From assembly GCA_049792815.1 (NCBI GenBank), contig JBARBG010000139.1, forward strand, positions 1 through 54,145: DNA of 54,145 nucleotides, in the 5' to 3' direction. Positions 35,085 to 42,874 of this stretch are shown here, piece after piece. The first letter of the stretch is position 1. Each line of letters starts with the position of its first letter. Source of the DNA: DAIDKA01 sp049792815. GTDB taxonomy: Bacteria > Pseudomonadota > Gammaproteobacteria > Steroidobacterales > Steroidobacteraceae. The translations under genes were made by a program, and so were the position numbers. The notes beneath the pieces are model-generated. The model was not told the DNA's origin and did not search any database. It saw only the letters and a list, made by a program, of their open reading frames with translations.

Positions 35085-36833
35085 GTGCCGCCGAAGAAGA
35101 GACCCACCCTGCGTCCCTTGCCCAAAGTGGCGACGGGCATCACCGGATTTGATGAAATCAGTCATGGTGGCCTGCCCAGGAACCGCACGACATTGGTCAC
35201 GGGCGGTCCTGGCACCGGGAAAACCGTATTCGCTTTGCAGACTCTGATAAATGGTGCACAGGTTCACCGGCGTCCGGGGATCTTCGTCGCATTCGAGGAA
35301 GACGCCCGCGAGATATTCGCCAATGCCGCGACGTTCGGCTGGCAGTTGTCCGCACCGACAAAGAACCCGCTGTTCTTCCTCGATGCCCGACTTTCACCGG
35401 CAATTGTACAGTCCGGGGACTTTGAACTAAGCGGCATGCTCGCCATCCTTGAAGCGAAGGTACGCGCTCTCGGCGCCCACCTGATCGCCTTCGATGGCAT
35501 CGATGTACTGCTTGCGCTGCTGCAGAATCCCCGCGCCGCAATGCGCGAAATCTACCGCCTGCGTGACTGGTTGGCAGGCAACGAATTGACCGCGATCATC
35601 ACCACGAAGATCGATCCGGACACATCCCAGAGCGTCAACTACAGCTTCATGCAGTTCATGGTCGACTGTGTGATCCGGTTTGATCGCCGCTCGGAACAGG
35701 CGATGGCAATGCGCCGCCTGGAGATCACCAAGTACCGAGGTTCGAATTTCTCGCCCGGCGAGTTTCCGCTGAATTTCGGCCCGACTGGCATCGAAGTGTC
35801 GACCCCGGGCACGATCGAGGTCTTGCACAAGGCTTCCTCGGAGCGCGTTTCCACGGGCTTCGGCAGCCTTGACGCGATGCTTGGTGGGGGCCTGTTTCGC
35901 GGCAGCAGCACTTTGATCACCGGTGCACCTGGTACTTCTAAAACGACCCTCGCGGGACAGTTTGCGGAAAGTGCCTGTCGTCGCGGCGAGCGCACACTGT
36001 TCGTGAGTTTTGACGAAGGTGGGGACCGGATCAGACGCAATCTCACATCTGTCGGCATTCGCCTCGACCCCCATGTCAAATCCGGTGTGTTGCGCATGTA
36101 TTCCGGTCGGACCGACATGATCAACCCTGAAGAGCACCTGATCAGGCTCGCGGCGCTGATTCACGAACATCAACCGCGCTGCATGGTGATCGATCCATTG
36201 TCCGCCATCGTCAAGACCGGTGCGCTGCTGTATGCCAGAACCGTTGGCAACCGCCTCATCTACCTGGTTCAGGACCACCACATCACCACCTTCATCACCT
36301 CACTCGTGGACGGGGATGATCCGCAGGCCGAGGCAACCGAGCTGCAAATCTCGACCATCGCGGACACCTGGATCCACCTGTCGTATTTGGTGCGCGGCGG
36401 CGAGCGTAATCGGGCGCTTACCATCATCAAGTCGCGCGGCACACGACACTCGAACCAGGTACGCGAGCTGGTGTTGAGTTCCTCGGGCCTGTCACTGACC
36501 GAGCCTTACACCTCAGGGGGCGAGGTACTGATGGGTACGTTGCGCTGGGAACGAGAGACCGAGGAGCGGGACCGAAAGTTGCAGCGCGGCGCGGAGTTCA
36601 CCCACAAGCGCCGTGAACTGCAATTCTCCGAGGCCGAAATCACTGCGCGGATCGCCGCCTTGCAGCTGGACCTCGACAAGCAGCGATCCGAACTGGCGCT
36701 TTACACCCGAAGCGACGCGGCTCGTCATGCGTCCCTGGGTGAGCATAAGGACGAGTTGCGCCAACTGCGCGGCGGAAACCCGGTGTCAGCAACGAAGACC
36801 AACGGCGCGAAGAGACCAAGACATGAAGCGTAA
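35085..36833 (+). CDS. kaiC: KaiC-like two-domain circadian clock ATPase
   Basis: This 582-residue protein is read from a GTG with AAGGAG 5 nt upstream. It has two RecA-like KaiC domains. CI has Walker A GGPGTGKT at residues 40-47 and catalytic acids in FVAFEEDARE. CII has Walker A GAPGTSKT at 280-287 and FVSFDEGGD. The CII autophosphorylation site is intact: Ser423-Thr424 in ELQISTIADTW align with Ser431-Thr432 of the cyanobacterial protein, and Thr418 with Thr426. A charged coiled-coil-like tail (about 515-580) replaces the KaiA-binding end. It overlaps kaiB by 11 nt. No kaiA is present, so an hourglass-type timer or stress role is likely, as in other non-cyanobacterial Kai systems. Confidence 0.93.
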   Translation: MPPKKRPTLRPLPKVATGITGFDEISHGGLPRNRTTLVTGGPGTGKTVFALQTLINGAQVHRRPGIFVAFEEDAREIFANAATFGWQLSAPTKNPLFFLDARLSPAIVQSGDFELSGMLAILEAKVRALGAHLIAFDGIDVLLALLQNPRAAMREIYRLRDWLAGNELTAIITTKIDPDTSQSVNYSFMQFMVDCVIRFDRRSEQAMAMRRLEITKYRGSNFSPGEFPLNFGPTGIEVSTPGTIEVLHKASSERVSTGFGSLDAMLGGGLFRGSSTLITGAPGTSKTTLAGQFAESACRRGERTLFVSFDEGGDRIRRNLTSVGIRLDPHVKSGVLRMYSGRTDMINPEEHLIRLAALIHEHQPRCMVIDPLSAIVKTGALLYARTVGNRLIYLVQDHHITTFITSLVDGDDPQAEATELQISTIADTWIHLSYLVRGGERNRALTIIKSRGTRHSNQVRELVLSSSGLSLTEPYTSGGEVLMGTLRWERETEERDRKLQRGAEFTHKRRELQFSEAEITARIAALQLDLDKQRSELALYTRSDAARHASLGEHKDELRQLRGGNPVSATKTNGAKRPRHEA

Positions 36834-37149
36834 GCGCACCAGACCGGAACCGGCCAGTACCCCGCCGGTCACCACCGTCGTCGTGATGTGTCTGTATGTG
36901 GCGGGCAAGGCTCCCAACTCTGTAAAGGCCATCGCGAATCTGGAGGCAATCTGCAAACGCCATCTGCCTGACGGATACAAGCTGGAGATCGTCGATGTCT
37001 GCGAGCATCCACTGCGCGCGTTGTCTGAGGGTGTCCTGGTCACACCCAGCCTCGCCAAGACCTCACCCACGCCGACCTCGATGATCATCGGCAATCTCAG
37101 TGACACCGAGAGCGTGCTGGCGGCACTGGGCCTAGGTGGCAGGCAATGA
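36823..37149 (+). CDS. kaiB: KaiB-domain protein
   Basis: This 108-residue protein starts within the end of kaiC (11-nt overlap). It has the thioredoxin-like KaiB fold: VVMCLYVAGKAPNSVKAIANLEAICKRHL is the first strand and helix, DGYKLEIVDVCEHPLRALSEGVLVTPSL the second half with the cis-Pro, and MIIGNLSDTESVLAALGL the end. KaiB binds the CI ring of phosphorylated KaiC and promotes its dephosphorylation phase. The N-terminal 18 residues are a basic extension. Its stop overlaps the next start by 4 nt (ATGA). Confidence 0.93.
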   Translation: MKRKRTRPEPASTPPVTTVVVMCLYVAGKAPNSVKAIANLEAICKRHLPDGYKLEIVDVCEHPLRALSEGVLVTPSLAKTSPTPTSMIIGNLSDTESVLAALGLGGRQ

Positions 37150-38084
37150 GTTCTGCGCCACCGGGAGGCGCGCAGGTTGATTCTGCCCGACTGGCAGAGG
37201 CCGAGTTCAGGAAGTGGATCCGCCAGGTCGTCAAAGGCGCCACGGAGCTGCGCGCCGTCGAAGCGGGACAGATCGACGCCGTCATGGATTCAGTGACTGG
37301 CAGAGCCATTCTGGTGCCCGCCGCACGGGATGCACTTCGACGCGAGATCGTCGGCATACCCCGACGCAGGAATGCGCGCCGTCTGGCGGCAGTCGCGCGA
37401 GCCGGTACGCCGAATTGCCTGCTCGCCGCGATTCCGACCAAGGAGTACGAGAGTCTTTTGGCCGGCTTTGAGGTGGTCACCCTGACCTACGGCGACGTGC
37501 TGTACGAGCCCGGCGAACGGATGCGACATGTTTACTTTCCAAGCGACAGCCTGGTGTCGCTGTTGGCAGTCATCGATAGTCGCCGGGCAGTGGAAGTCGG
37601 CCTGGTTGGGCGCGAAGGCTTGGTTGGAGCCCGCCTGGCGCTGGGTATCGCTGCCTCCTCCACCCGCGCCCTCGTCCAAGGAACGGGGACCGCCCTGAAG
37701 ATCAGCGCCACCCGTTTTCTGCGCGAGTTCAAGCGCGCTCCGGGGTTGCGGCGTGCAGTGCTGCTCTACGCCGATGCGCTGATGAATCAGGTCGCGCAGA
37801 GCGCCGCCTGCAATCGCTTCCATGTCATCGAGGAGCGGCTGGCGCGTTGGCTGCTGATGACCCGCGAGCGGCTGCCGTCCAGTGAATTCAGACTGACCCA
37901 CGAGTTCCTCGCGGACATGCTGGGCGTGCGCCGAGTGGGCGTCACAGCGGCTGCCGGCGCTCTGCAACGCCGCGGACTGATTCGCTACCGACGCGGAATC
38001 ATCACGATACTCGACCAGCCCGGTCTGGAGGCCGCCTGCTGTTCGTGTTACGAGCACGTGCGGCTCCTACGAGCCACGGCCTAG
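37146..38084 (+). CDS. Crp/Fnr-family regulator, paralogue 3, with extra N-terminal domain
   Basis: This 312-residue regulator is coupled to kaiB by a 4-nt overlap. Residues 20-65 form an extra module (FRKWIRQVVKGATELRAVEAGQIDAVMDSVTGRAILVP). It resembles the short 'GQIDAV-D...G-A-LLP' module found ahead of PAS and kinase domains in proteobacterial signalling proteins. The beta-roll follows (VLYEPGERMRHVYFPSDSLVSLLAV), then the dimer helix and winged HTH (MLGVRRVGVTAAAGAL). It is about 60 residues longer than paralogues 1 and 2. It is the natural output regulator for the KaiBC pair, and its likely target motif lies upstream of kaiC. Confidence 0.88.
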   Translation: MSSAPPGGAQVDSARLAEAEFRKWIRQVVKGATELRAVEAGQIDAVMDSVTGRAILVPAARDALRREIVGIPRRRNARRLAAVARAGTPNCLLAAIPTKEYESLLAGFEVVTLTYGDVLYEPGERMRHVYFPSDSLVSLLAVIDSRRAVEVGLVGREGLVGARLALGIAASSTRALVQGTGTALKISATRFLREFKRAPGLRRAVLLYADALMNQVAQSAACNRFHVIEERLARWLLMTRERLPSSEFRLTHEFLADMLGVRRVGVTAAAGALQRRGLIRYRRGIITILDQPGLEAACCSCYEHVRLLRATA

Positions 38085-38103
38085 ACGCCGGTTGCCGTTC
38101 TCG

Positions 38104-38117
38104 GTGCGGTGACGCAC
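38104..38117. promoter_or_regulatory. Palindromic operator 4 upstream of the Cys-repeat gene
   Basis: GTGCG-GTGA-CGCAC is a perfect inverted repeat. With flanking bases the arms extend to 8 bp (38101-38120). It lies 68 nt before the ATG of the repeat protein and 20 nt after the stop of the third crp-type gene. It could also act as a weak terminator hairpin for the kai operon, but no T-run follows. The near-identity to the SYLF site favours an operator. Confidence 0.5.
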
Positions 38118-38184
38118 CGACGGGTTCGCTGTGACCGCTTACCTTAACCGGTTGATACACCAGCGGCCGTCACGAGGAACATCC

Positions 38185-38958
38185 ATGCATATTGATCCAG
38201 GACACCGGTCTACCCGGGGCACCCAGGTGCGTCTCCTGGCGCTGCTGCTTGCGGTATCCGCAAGCGCCTCATTTGCGGCGGGTGTGGGTGTGTTTCCGGC
38301 CAACGCCCATAGCAGCAGCTATACGAGCGGGTGGGAGTGTTCGCGAAGATATCACAGAGCGGACGAAGCCTGCGTAGCCATCAACATTCCCGCCAATGCC
38401 TATCTGAATTATTCCGGTTCCGATTGGGACTGTGACCGCGGGTATCAGCGGGTCGATCGCGGGTGCAAGCTGGTGAAAGTACCGGCCGATGCGCACGCCG
38501 ACGATGAGCGGTTCGGTCGCGGATGGGAGTGCGATCGCGGCTTTCGCGAGGACAATGACGCCTGCGGACGCATCGTGGTGCCGGTGAATGCATATGCAGT
38601 TGAATCAACCTTCGACCGGGGCTGGGAATGCGATCGAGGTTACAGCCGCGAGCGCGAAAGCTGCACCGCCGTCAAAGTACCCGCATACGGATTCCTGTTG
38701 CACACCGGCGCCGATTGGGGATGCGAACGCGGATTCATGAAGCGCGCCGATGCCTGCGTGGCAATCCAGCTGCCCGCAAACAGCTACCTGGACACAAACG
38801 GCAACGACTGGAAATGTGAGCGCGGATTCGGTCTACAGAAACTCAATTGTGTGGCGCTGATCGTAACGACCAATGGCTACCTTGATTATTCCGGGAATGA
38901 GTGGACCTGTGACGAGGGCTTTCAAAAGCAGGCCGACGCCTGTGTTGCCGACCGATGA
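38185..38958 (+). CDS. Secreted protein with seven W-x-C repeats
   Basis: This 257-residue protein is read from the ATG with GAGGA 6 nt upstream. It has a signal peptide (about residues 1-31, ending SFAAG). The rest is seven tandem repeats of 31-33 residues with the pattern W-x-C-[DE]-R-G-[YF]-x6-7-C-x-x-[IV]-x-[VL]-P-A-N-[AS]-Y-L, for example WECDRGFREDNDACG and WGCERGFMKRADACV. The last repeat is cut short at CVADR. Two Cys per repeat suggest one disulfide each in the periplasm or on the surface. Similar repeats occur in unnamed proteobacterial proteins; the function is unknown. Confidence 0.8.
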   Translation: MHIDPGHRSTRGTQVRLLALLLAVSASASFAAGVGVFPANAHSSSYTSGWECSRRYHRADEACVAINIPANAYLNYSGSDWDCDRGYQRVDRGCKLVKVPADAHADDERFGRGWECDRGFREDNDACGRIVVPVNAYAVESTFDRGWECDRGYSRERESCTAVKVPAYGFLLHTGADWGCERGFMKRADACVAIQLPANSYLDTNGNDWKCERGFGLQKLNCVALIVTTNGYLDYSGNEWTCDEGFQKQADACVADR

Positions 38959-39022
38959 AACCCAAGCTCATGCCACAAAATCGTTGGCAATATCACCAGC
39001 AGCCTGTCAGGAGACTTTTACT

Positions 39023-39316
39023 ATGAATATCCGTCCGCTCCACGATCGCGTGATCGTGAAGCCCCTGGAAGAAAAACGCACCTCGCCGGGCGGCATTGCG
39101 ATTCCCGACACTGCGGCCGAGAAACCGATTCAAGGCAAGATTGTCGCGGTTGGCAAGGGCAAGATCCTCGACAGCGGTCAGGTGCGCCCCTGCGACGTAA
39201 AGGTCGGGGACAAAATCCTGTTCGCCAAGTACGGCGGTACTGAAGTAAAGATCGACGGCCAAGAACTCGTAGTCATGCGTGAAGAAGACGTCATGGCCAT
39301 CATCGAAGCAAAGTAA
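39023..39316 (+). CDS. groES: Co-chaperonin GroES
   Basis: This 97-residue protein begins MNIRPLHDRVIVKPLEEKR. It has the mobile loop region (TSPGGIAIPDTAAEKP) and ends with KIDGQELVVMREEDVMAIIE. It caps the GroEL ring. The CAGGAG site lies about 10 nt before the ATG. GroEL follows after 20 nt. The 64-nt upstream region has a TGCCA-N9-TGGCA inverted repeat (38971-38989) that is not a CIRCE element, and no clear heat-shock sigma-32 promoter. Control may therefore differ from the housekeeping groE operon. Confidence 0.97.
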   Translation: MNIRPLHDRVIVKPLEEKRTSPGGIAIPDTAAEKPIQGKIVAVGKGKILDSGQVRPCDVKVGDKILFAKYGGTEVKIDGQELVVMREEDVMAIIEAK

Positions 39317-39336
39317 CTTACCCAAAGGACACGACT

Positions 39337-40974
39337 ATGGCAGCGAAAGAAGTACAGCTGGGCGACGGGGCGCGCCAACGCATGTTCAGGGGCGTCAATG
39401 TCCTTGCGAACGCAGTAAAAGTGACGCTCGGCCCAAAGGGCCGCAATGCGGTGCTGGATAAGAGCTACGGGGCTCCGACCATCACCAAGGACGGTGTGTC
39501 GGTAGCCAAGGAGATCGAACTGAAGGACAAGTTCGAGAACATGGGCGCCCAGATGCTTAAGGAAGTCGCCTCCAACACCTCTGATGAGGCCGGCGACGGC
39601 ACGACGACGGCGACAGTTCTGGCGCAGGCGATTATTCGCGAGGGCCTGAAGGCCGTCGCCGCCGGTCGCAACCCCATGGATATCAAACGCGGTATCGACA
39701 AAGCCGTGCGGGTCACGACGGAGGAACTCAAGCGCCTTGCCAAGCCCTGTAAAGACCCCAAGGCCATTGCCCAGGTCGGCACGATCTCGGCGAACTCGGA
39801 CTTGTCCATCGGTCAGACCATTGCGGACGCCATGGAGAAAGTCGGCAAGGAAGGCGTCATCACCGTTGAGGAAGGTCAGGGTCTTGACACTGAGCTTGAG
39901 GTCGTCGATGGCATGCAGTTCGACCGCGGCTTTCTTTCGCCGTATTTCATCAATCAGCCCCACAGTCAATCCGTTGAGTTTGAAAAGCCGCTGATCCTTT
40001 TGTGCGACAAGAAACTTTCCAGCATCCGTGAGTTGTTGCCGTTACTGGAGATCGTCGCCAAGTCGGGCCGCCCGCTGATCGTCGTGGCCGATGACGTCGA
40101 GGGTGAGGCGTTGGCGACGCTGGTAGTCAACAACCTTCGCGGCATACTCAAGGTGGCGGCAGTGAAGAGCCCGGGCTTCGGAGATCGCCGCAAGGCCATG
40201 CTGCAGGACCTGTCTACGTTGACCGGCGCTACGGTGATTTCCGAGGAGGTTGGCCTATCGCTCGAGAAGACCACGTTGGAAAACCTTGGCGCTGCGAAGA
40301 AGGTCGTGATCGACAAGGAAAACACGACCATCATCGACGGCGGCGGCAAGGCTGCCGATATCAAGGCCCGCATCGAGATGATCCGCCAACAGGTCGAGGC
40401 GGCGACCAGCGACTACGACAAGGAGAAGCTCCAGGAACGTGTCGCGAAGCTTTCCGGCGGCGTGGCATTGATCAAGGTTGGCGCCGCGACGGAAATCGAG
40501 ATGAAGGAAAAGAAGGCGCGGGTGGAGGACGCCTTGCACGCAACCCGTGCCGCCATTGAGGAAGGTGTGGTACCCGGTGGCGGTGTCGCGTTGATCCGCG
40601 CCCTCAAAGCCCTGGATAAGCTTGAGGGCGACAATGACGATCAGACGGTCGGCATTCGCATCCTGGCTCGCGCCATCGAGGAGCCGCTGCGCAATATCGT
40701 CATGAATGCCGGCGAGGACGCGGCGGTCATCGTGAACCAGGTGAAGGCCGGTAAGGGTTCCTACGGCTACAACGCGGCAACCGGTAAATTCGGTGACCTG
40801 CTCGAAGAGGGCATTCTGGATCCCACCAAGGTCACGCGGCTGGCATTGCAGAACGCCGCGTCCGTCGCCGGCCTGTTGCTCACCACCGAGGTGATGGTCG
40901 GCGAGGCTGCGAAGGAGGATGCGCATACCCGCGGCGGAACGGCAGGCGGCGGAATGTCGGATATGGACATGTGA
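39337..40974 (+). CDS. groEL: Chaperonin GroEL
   Basis: This full-length 545-residue protein starts MAAKEVQLGDGARQRM. It carries the ATP-binding sequences KVTLGPKGRNAVLDKSYGAPTITKDG and DEAGDGTTTATVLAQ, and the GGM-type tail GGTAGGGMSDMDM. It folds client proteins with GroES. An intact AAAGGA ribosome site precedes it. The stop codon lies only 4 nt before a copy of the tRNA-Ser 3' end, and no terminator is seen. Because the genes sit among accessory stress genes, this may be a second groESL set; that cannot be settled from the window. Confidence 0.97.
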   Translation: MAAKEVQLGDGARQRMFRGVNVLANAVKVTLGPKGRNAVLDKSYGAPTITKDGVSVAKEIELKDKFENMGAQMLKEVASNTSDEAGDGTTTATVLAQAIIREGLKAVAAGRNPMDIKRGIDKAVRVTTEELKRLAKPCKDPKAIAQVGTISANSDLSIGQTIADAMEKVGKEGVITVEEGQGLDTELEVVDGMQFDRGFLSPYFINQPHSQSVEFEKPLILLCDKKLSSIRELLPLLEIVAKSGRPLIVVADDVEGEALATLVVNNLRGILKVAAVKSPGFGDRRKAMLQDLSTLTGATVISEEVGLSLEKTTLENLGAAKKVVIDKENTTIIDGGGKAADIKARIEMIRQQVEAATSDYDKEKLQERVAKLSGGVALIKVGAATEIEMKEKKARVEDALHATRAAIEEGVVPGGGVALIRALKALDKLEGDNDDQTVGIRILARAIEEPLRNIVMNAGEDAAVIVNQVKAGKGSYGYNAATGKFGDLLEEGILDPTKVTRLALQNAASVAGLLLTTEVMVGEAAKEDAHTRGGTAGGGMSDMDM

Positions 40975-40977
40975 AAC

Positions 40978-41002
40978 TGGCGGAGAGAAAGGGATTCGAA
41001 CC
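40978..41002. repeat. Left attachment-site remnant: copy of tRNA-Ser 3' end
   Basis: These 25 bases match the 3' end of the tRNA-Ser gene (43204-43228) at 24 positions and lie in the same orientation. The copy covers the CCA, acceptor and T-arm bases, after which the match ends. Such a truncated tRNA end is what integration by a tyrosine recombinase leaves at the far boundary of an island. It begins 4 nt after the groEL stop. The 207 nt from here to the antitoxin gene are AT-richer than the surroundings and contain no gene. Confidence 0.8.
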
Positions 41003-41176
41003 GCCTCCTATGCTATTGATTTATTGGCAATTATTTAATTCCCAGAATATCCGTACCATCGGACGTACGAACGCGTCGGCCGGTCCCTCGGTCGCCGATG
41101 GAGGGTCTATATCACCGCGGACCGTACTACGAATCAGCTCCCAATCACGTATTTTATGAGATTCGTGTAAAACATG

Positions 41177-41184
41177 TGATATCA
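41177..41184. promoter_or_regulatory. Palindrome TGATATCA in the antitoxin promoter region
   Basis: An 8-bp palindrome lies 25 nt before the antitoxin ATG. It sits in an AT-rich stretch and is flanked by CATG on both sides. Phd-type antitoxins normally repress their own operon through such sites, so this is a plausible operator. Confidence 0.35.
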
Positions 41185-41209
41185 TGGGTTCATCCTCAAG
41201 GAGGCACTC

Positions 41210-41467
41210 ATGACCAAAGTGACCGCTGGAGAATTCACCCGCGAGTTCGGGCGGTTCCGGGCACTTGCTCGCCGTGAGGCAATAGTTGTCACCCATCACG
41301 GTCGTGATGACGTAGTGCTGATCGCCGCCGACGACTACATCCGGCTGCGCCGCTACGAGCAGAAAGCCTTCCATGTCTCCCAGCTTCCCAAAGAGGTGGT
41401 CGACGAACTCGGCACGGTTGCTATTCCCGCAGCCGCTGCGGAATTCAACGACGAGTATCAGCCCTGA
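41210..41467 (+). CDS. Phd/YefM-type antitoxin
   Basis: This 85-residue protein has a strong AAGGAGG ribosome site. The N-terminal part TAGEFTREFGRFRALARREAIVVTHHGRDDVVLIAADDYIRL matches the Phd/YefM DNA-binding fold (VTxxEFxxxFGxx, then strand-turn-strand). The C-terminal 30 residues, ending AAAAEFNDEYQP, would be the disordered toxin-neutralising tail. The toxin gene follows after 3 nt. The pair lies inside the tRNA-Ser island and probably stabilises it. Confidence 0.82.
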   Translation: MTKVTAGEFTREFGRFRALARREAIVVTHHGRDDVVLIAADDYIRLRRYEQKAFHVSQLPKEVVDELGTVAIPAAAAEFNDEYQP

Positions 41468-41470
41468 TAC

Positions 41471-41899
41471 GTGGCGGTTCCCAGGCCTGAAATCGGCCTT
41501 GTCATTCGCCATGCCTACCTGTGGTGGAACGAGGCGAGAGCAGGCCGCGAAGAGGGCCGCAAGGATCGACCCTGCGTGATCGTTCACCTGCGCCTAAACG
41601 AACATCAGGAACTCGATACCTACATCTGCCCCGTCACGCACACGCCGCCGGAGCATCCGGAAAAGGCAATGGAGATTCCCCCGGCAACGAAGGCGCGTCT
41701 TGGCCTGGACGACGCGAGATCCTGGATCATCACGACCGAAGTCAACCGTTTTATCTGGCCAGGACCTGACCTACGCCCTGTTCCGCGTGGCGGCGATTCC
41801 TACGGACCTCTGCCGGCCGCCATGACACAGGACTTGGTTGCACAGGTCAAAGCAAATGCGCAAGACAGCTCACTGCTCATCGTGAGACGCACAACATGA
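41471..41899 (+). CDS. PemK/MazF-like toxin
   Basis: This 142-residue protein starts at a GTG 3 nt after the antitoxin stop. The beginning GLVIRHAYLWWNEARAGREEGRKDRPCVIV resembles PemK/MazF-like growth inhibitors, in which a strand with a basic loop precedes the K/R-x-RPC-V-I motif. The following YICPVTHTPPEHPEKAMEIPP and SWIITTEVNRFIWPGPDL also fit that fold. Such toxins are mRNA interferases. The exact subfamily and catalytic residues cannot be fixed by eye. From 41900 to 42193 I see no supported gene. Confidence 0.7.
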   Translation: MAVPRPEIGLVIRHAYLWWNEARAGREEGRKDRPCVIVHLRLNEHQELDTYICPVTHTPPEHPEKAMEIPPATKARLGLDDARSWIITTEVNRFIWPGPDLRPVPRGGDSYGPLPAAMTQDLVAQVKANAQDSSLLIVRRTT

Positions 41900-42193
41900 T
41901 TACGCCACGATCAGACGGCGGCTGTCTTTGCAAACCTGCGAAACGGGTCAGCCAACCAGCTCGGAAATTCACTCGCGCTGAAGAGCGGCGTATCCGCGCT
42001 CACATTCTGGCGCGGGATTGCCTTTAGGGCTTTCTTCCCGGAGGACCTCGCCAACTGGTTGCGATGAAAGGTCAGGTCGGGTGTTTTCCAAGACCCCGCC
42101 GAGGCAACATTTGTGGCCCTCCAAGGCCTGCTGGAACTCGATCGACACCCTGAAGTGCGCATTTCGAGCAGACGGTACCCGGCAGTCCGGTCG

Positions 42194-42874
42194 TCAGTGT
42201 TCAGTGATCGCCCCCGAACGTGAGAGCCGCACCAGAGCGGCGAGATCCCACTCGTCGTGAATCTCACAGCTAAAGTGGGTCGGGTCGCTGCAGTATGCCC
42301 CGTGAATCCATTTACTCTCGAAACCAGCAATCACGTTACCGCGCAAATCCTGCTGGTCGTCGAACAGTCCCAATATTGGTCTGACGGTGGATGTGGCATT
42401 GCTGATGCTTACCGTCCAACGCTCCGGGTAAACGCCAAAATCATATTTGGCTATGTACTGTGTGGATCCAACCGCAAATCTCACCACAGGCATCAGGAGT
42501 TCCTCCTGCGGCGGAGGCGTGCCCATGACATAGGTTGCGACTACCTGTGCCTCTCGCGTTTCGAACTTCCACATCAGGCGCCGGATCAGCTCGATGTAGT
42601 CCCACCAACCCTTACGATACTGCAGCTGTTCATCTGGATTGTTGTTGTTCACCCAGCGGTCGAAGTCTATTGGAACCTTCATGCGCTCGGTCTCCTCCCA
42701 TGTAATTCCATAGGGCGCTCCGCCGCTCGTATGGCCTGCAATGAATGAGTAATGGTTATCCGAGAATTCGTCGAGCCCATGCAATGCTTCTTCCTCGCGC
42801 CTGTCCGCGTCGATTTTGCCGGCGGTCACTTTGTGCTGCTTGGCTGCACGCCGTGATTTTTTCCTGGACGACAT
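42194..42874 (-). CDS. Island protein of unknown function
   Basis: This 226-residue soluble protein has a lysine- and arginine-rich start (MSSRKKSRRAAKQHKVTAGK). It then has EFSDNHYSFIAGHTSGGAPYGITWEE, a phrase I have seen in short uncharacterised proteins of mobile regions, and an acidic aromatic middle (YRKGWWDYIELIRRLMWKF). It ends IHDEWDLAALVRLSRSGAITEH. There is no signal peptide, membrane span or known catalytic motif. GAGG lies about 10 nt before the ATG. Codon choice looks less GC-biased than in the core genes, which fits recent transfer. Confidence 0.65.
   Translation of the reverse strand: MSSRKKSRRAAKQHKVTAGKIDADRREEEALHGLDEFSDNHYSFIAGHTSGGAPYGITWEETERMKVPIDFDRWVNNNNPDEQLQYRKGWWDYIELIRRLMWKFETREAQVVATYVMGTPPPQEELLMPVVRFAVGSTQYIAKYDFGVYPERWTVSISNATSTVRPILGLFDDQQDLRGNVIAGFESKWIHGAYCSDPTHFSCEIHDEWDLAALVRLSRSGAITEH

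Noticed and set aside
38101..38120. 20-nt inverted repeat as a rho-independent terminator of the kai operon
   Set aside because: No T-run follows, and its core is nearly identical to the site upstream of the SYLF gene, so an operator is the better reading.
38971..38989. TGCCA-N9-TGGCA before groES as a CIRCE element
   Set aside because: The arms do not match TTAGCACTC/GAGTGCTAA; only the 9-nt spacing is similar.
41911..42330. Minus-strand open frame of 139 codons between toxin and unknown gene
   Set aside because: It overlaps the 226-residue gene in another frame, has Ser/Arg-rich low-quality sequence and no ribosome site. Only its last 40 residues look protein-like.
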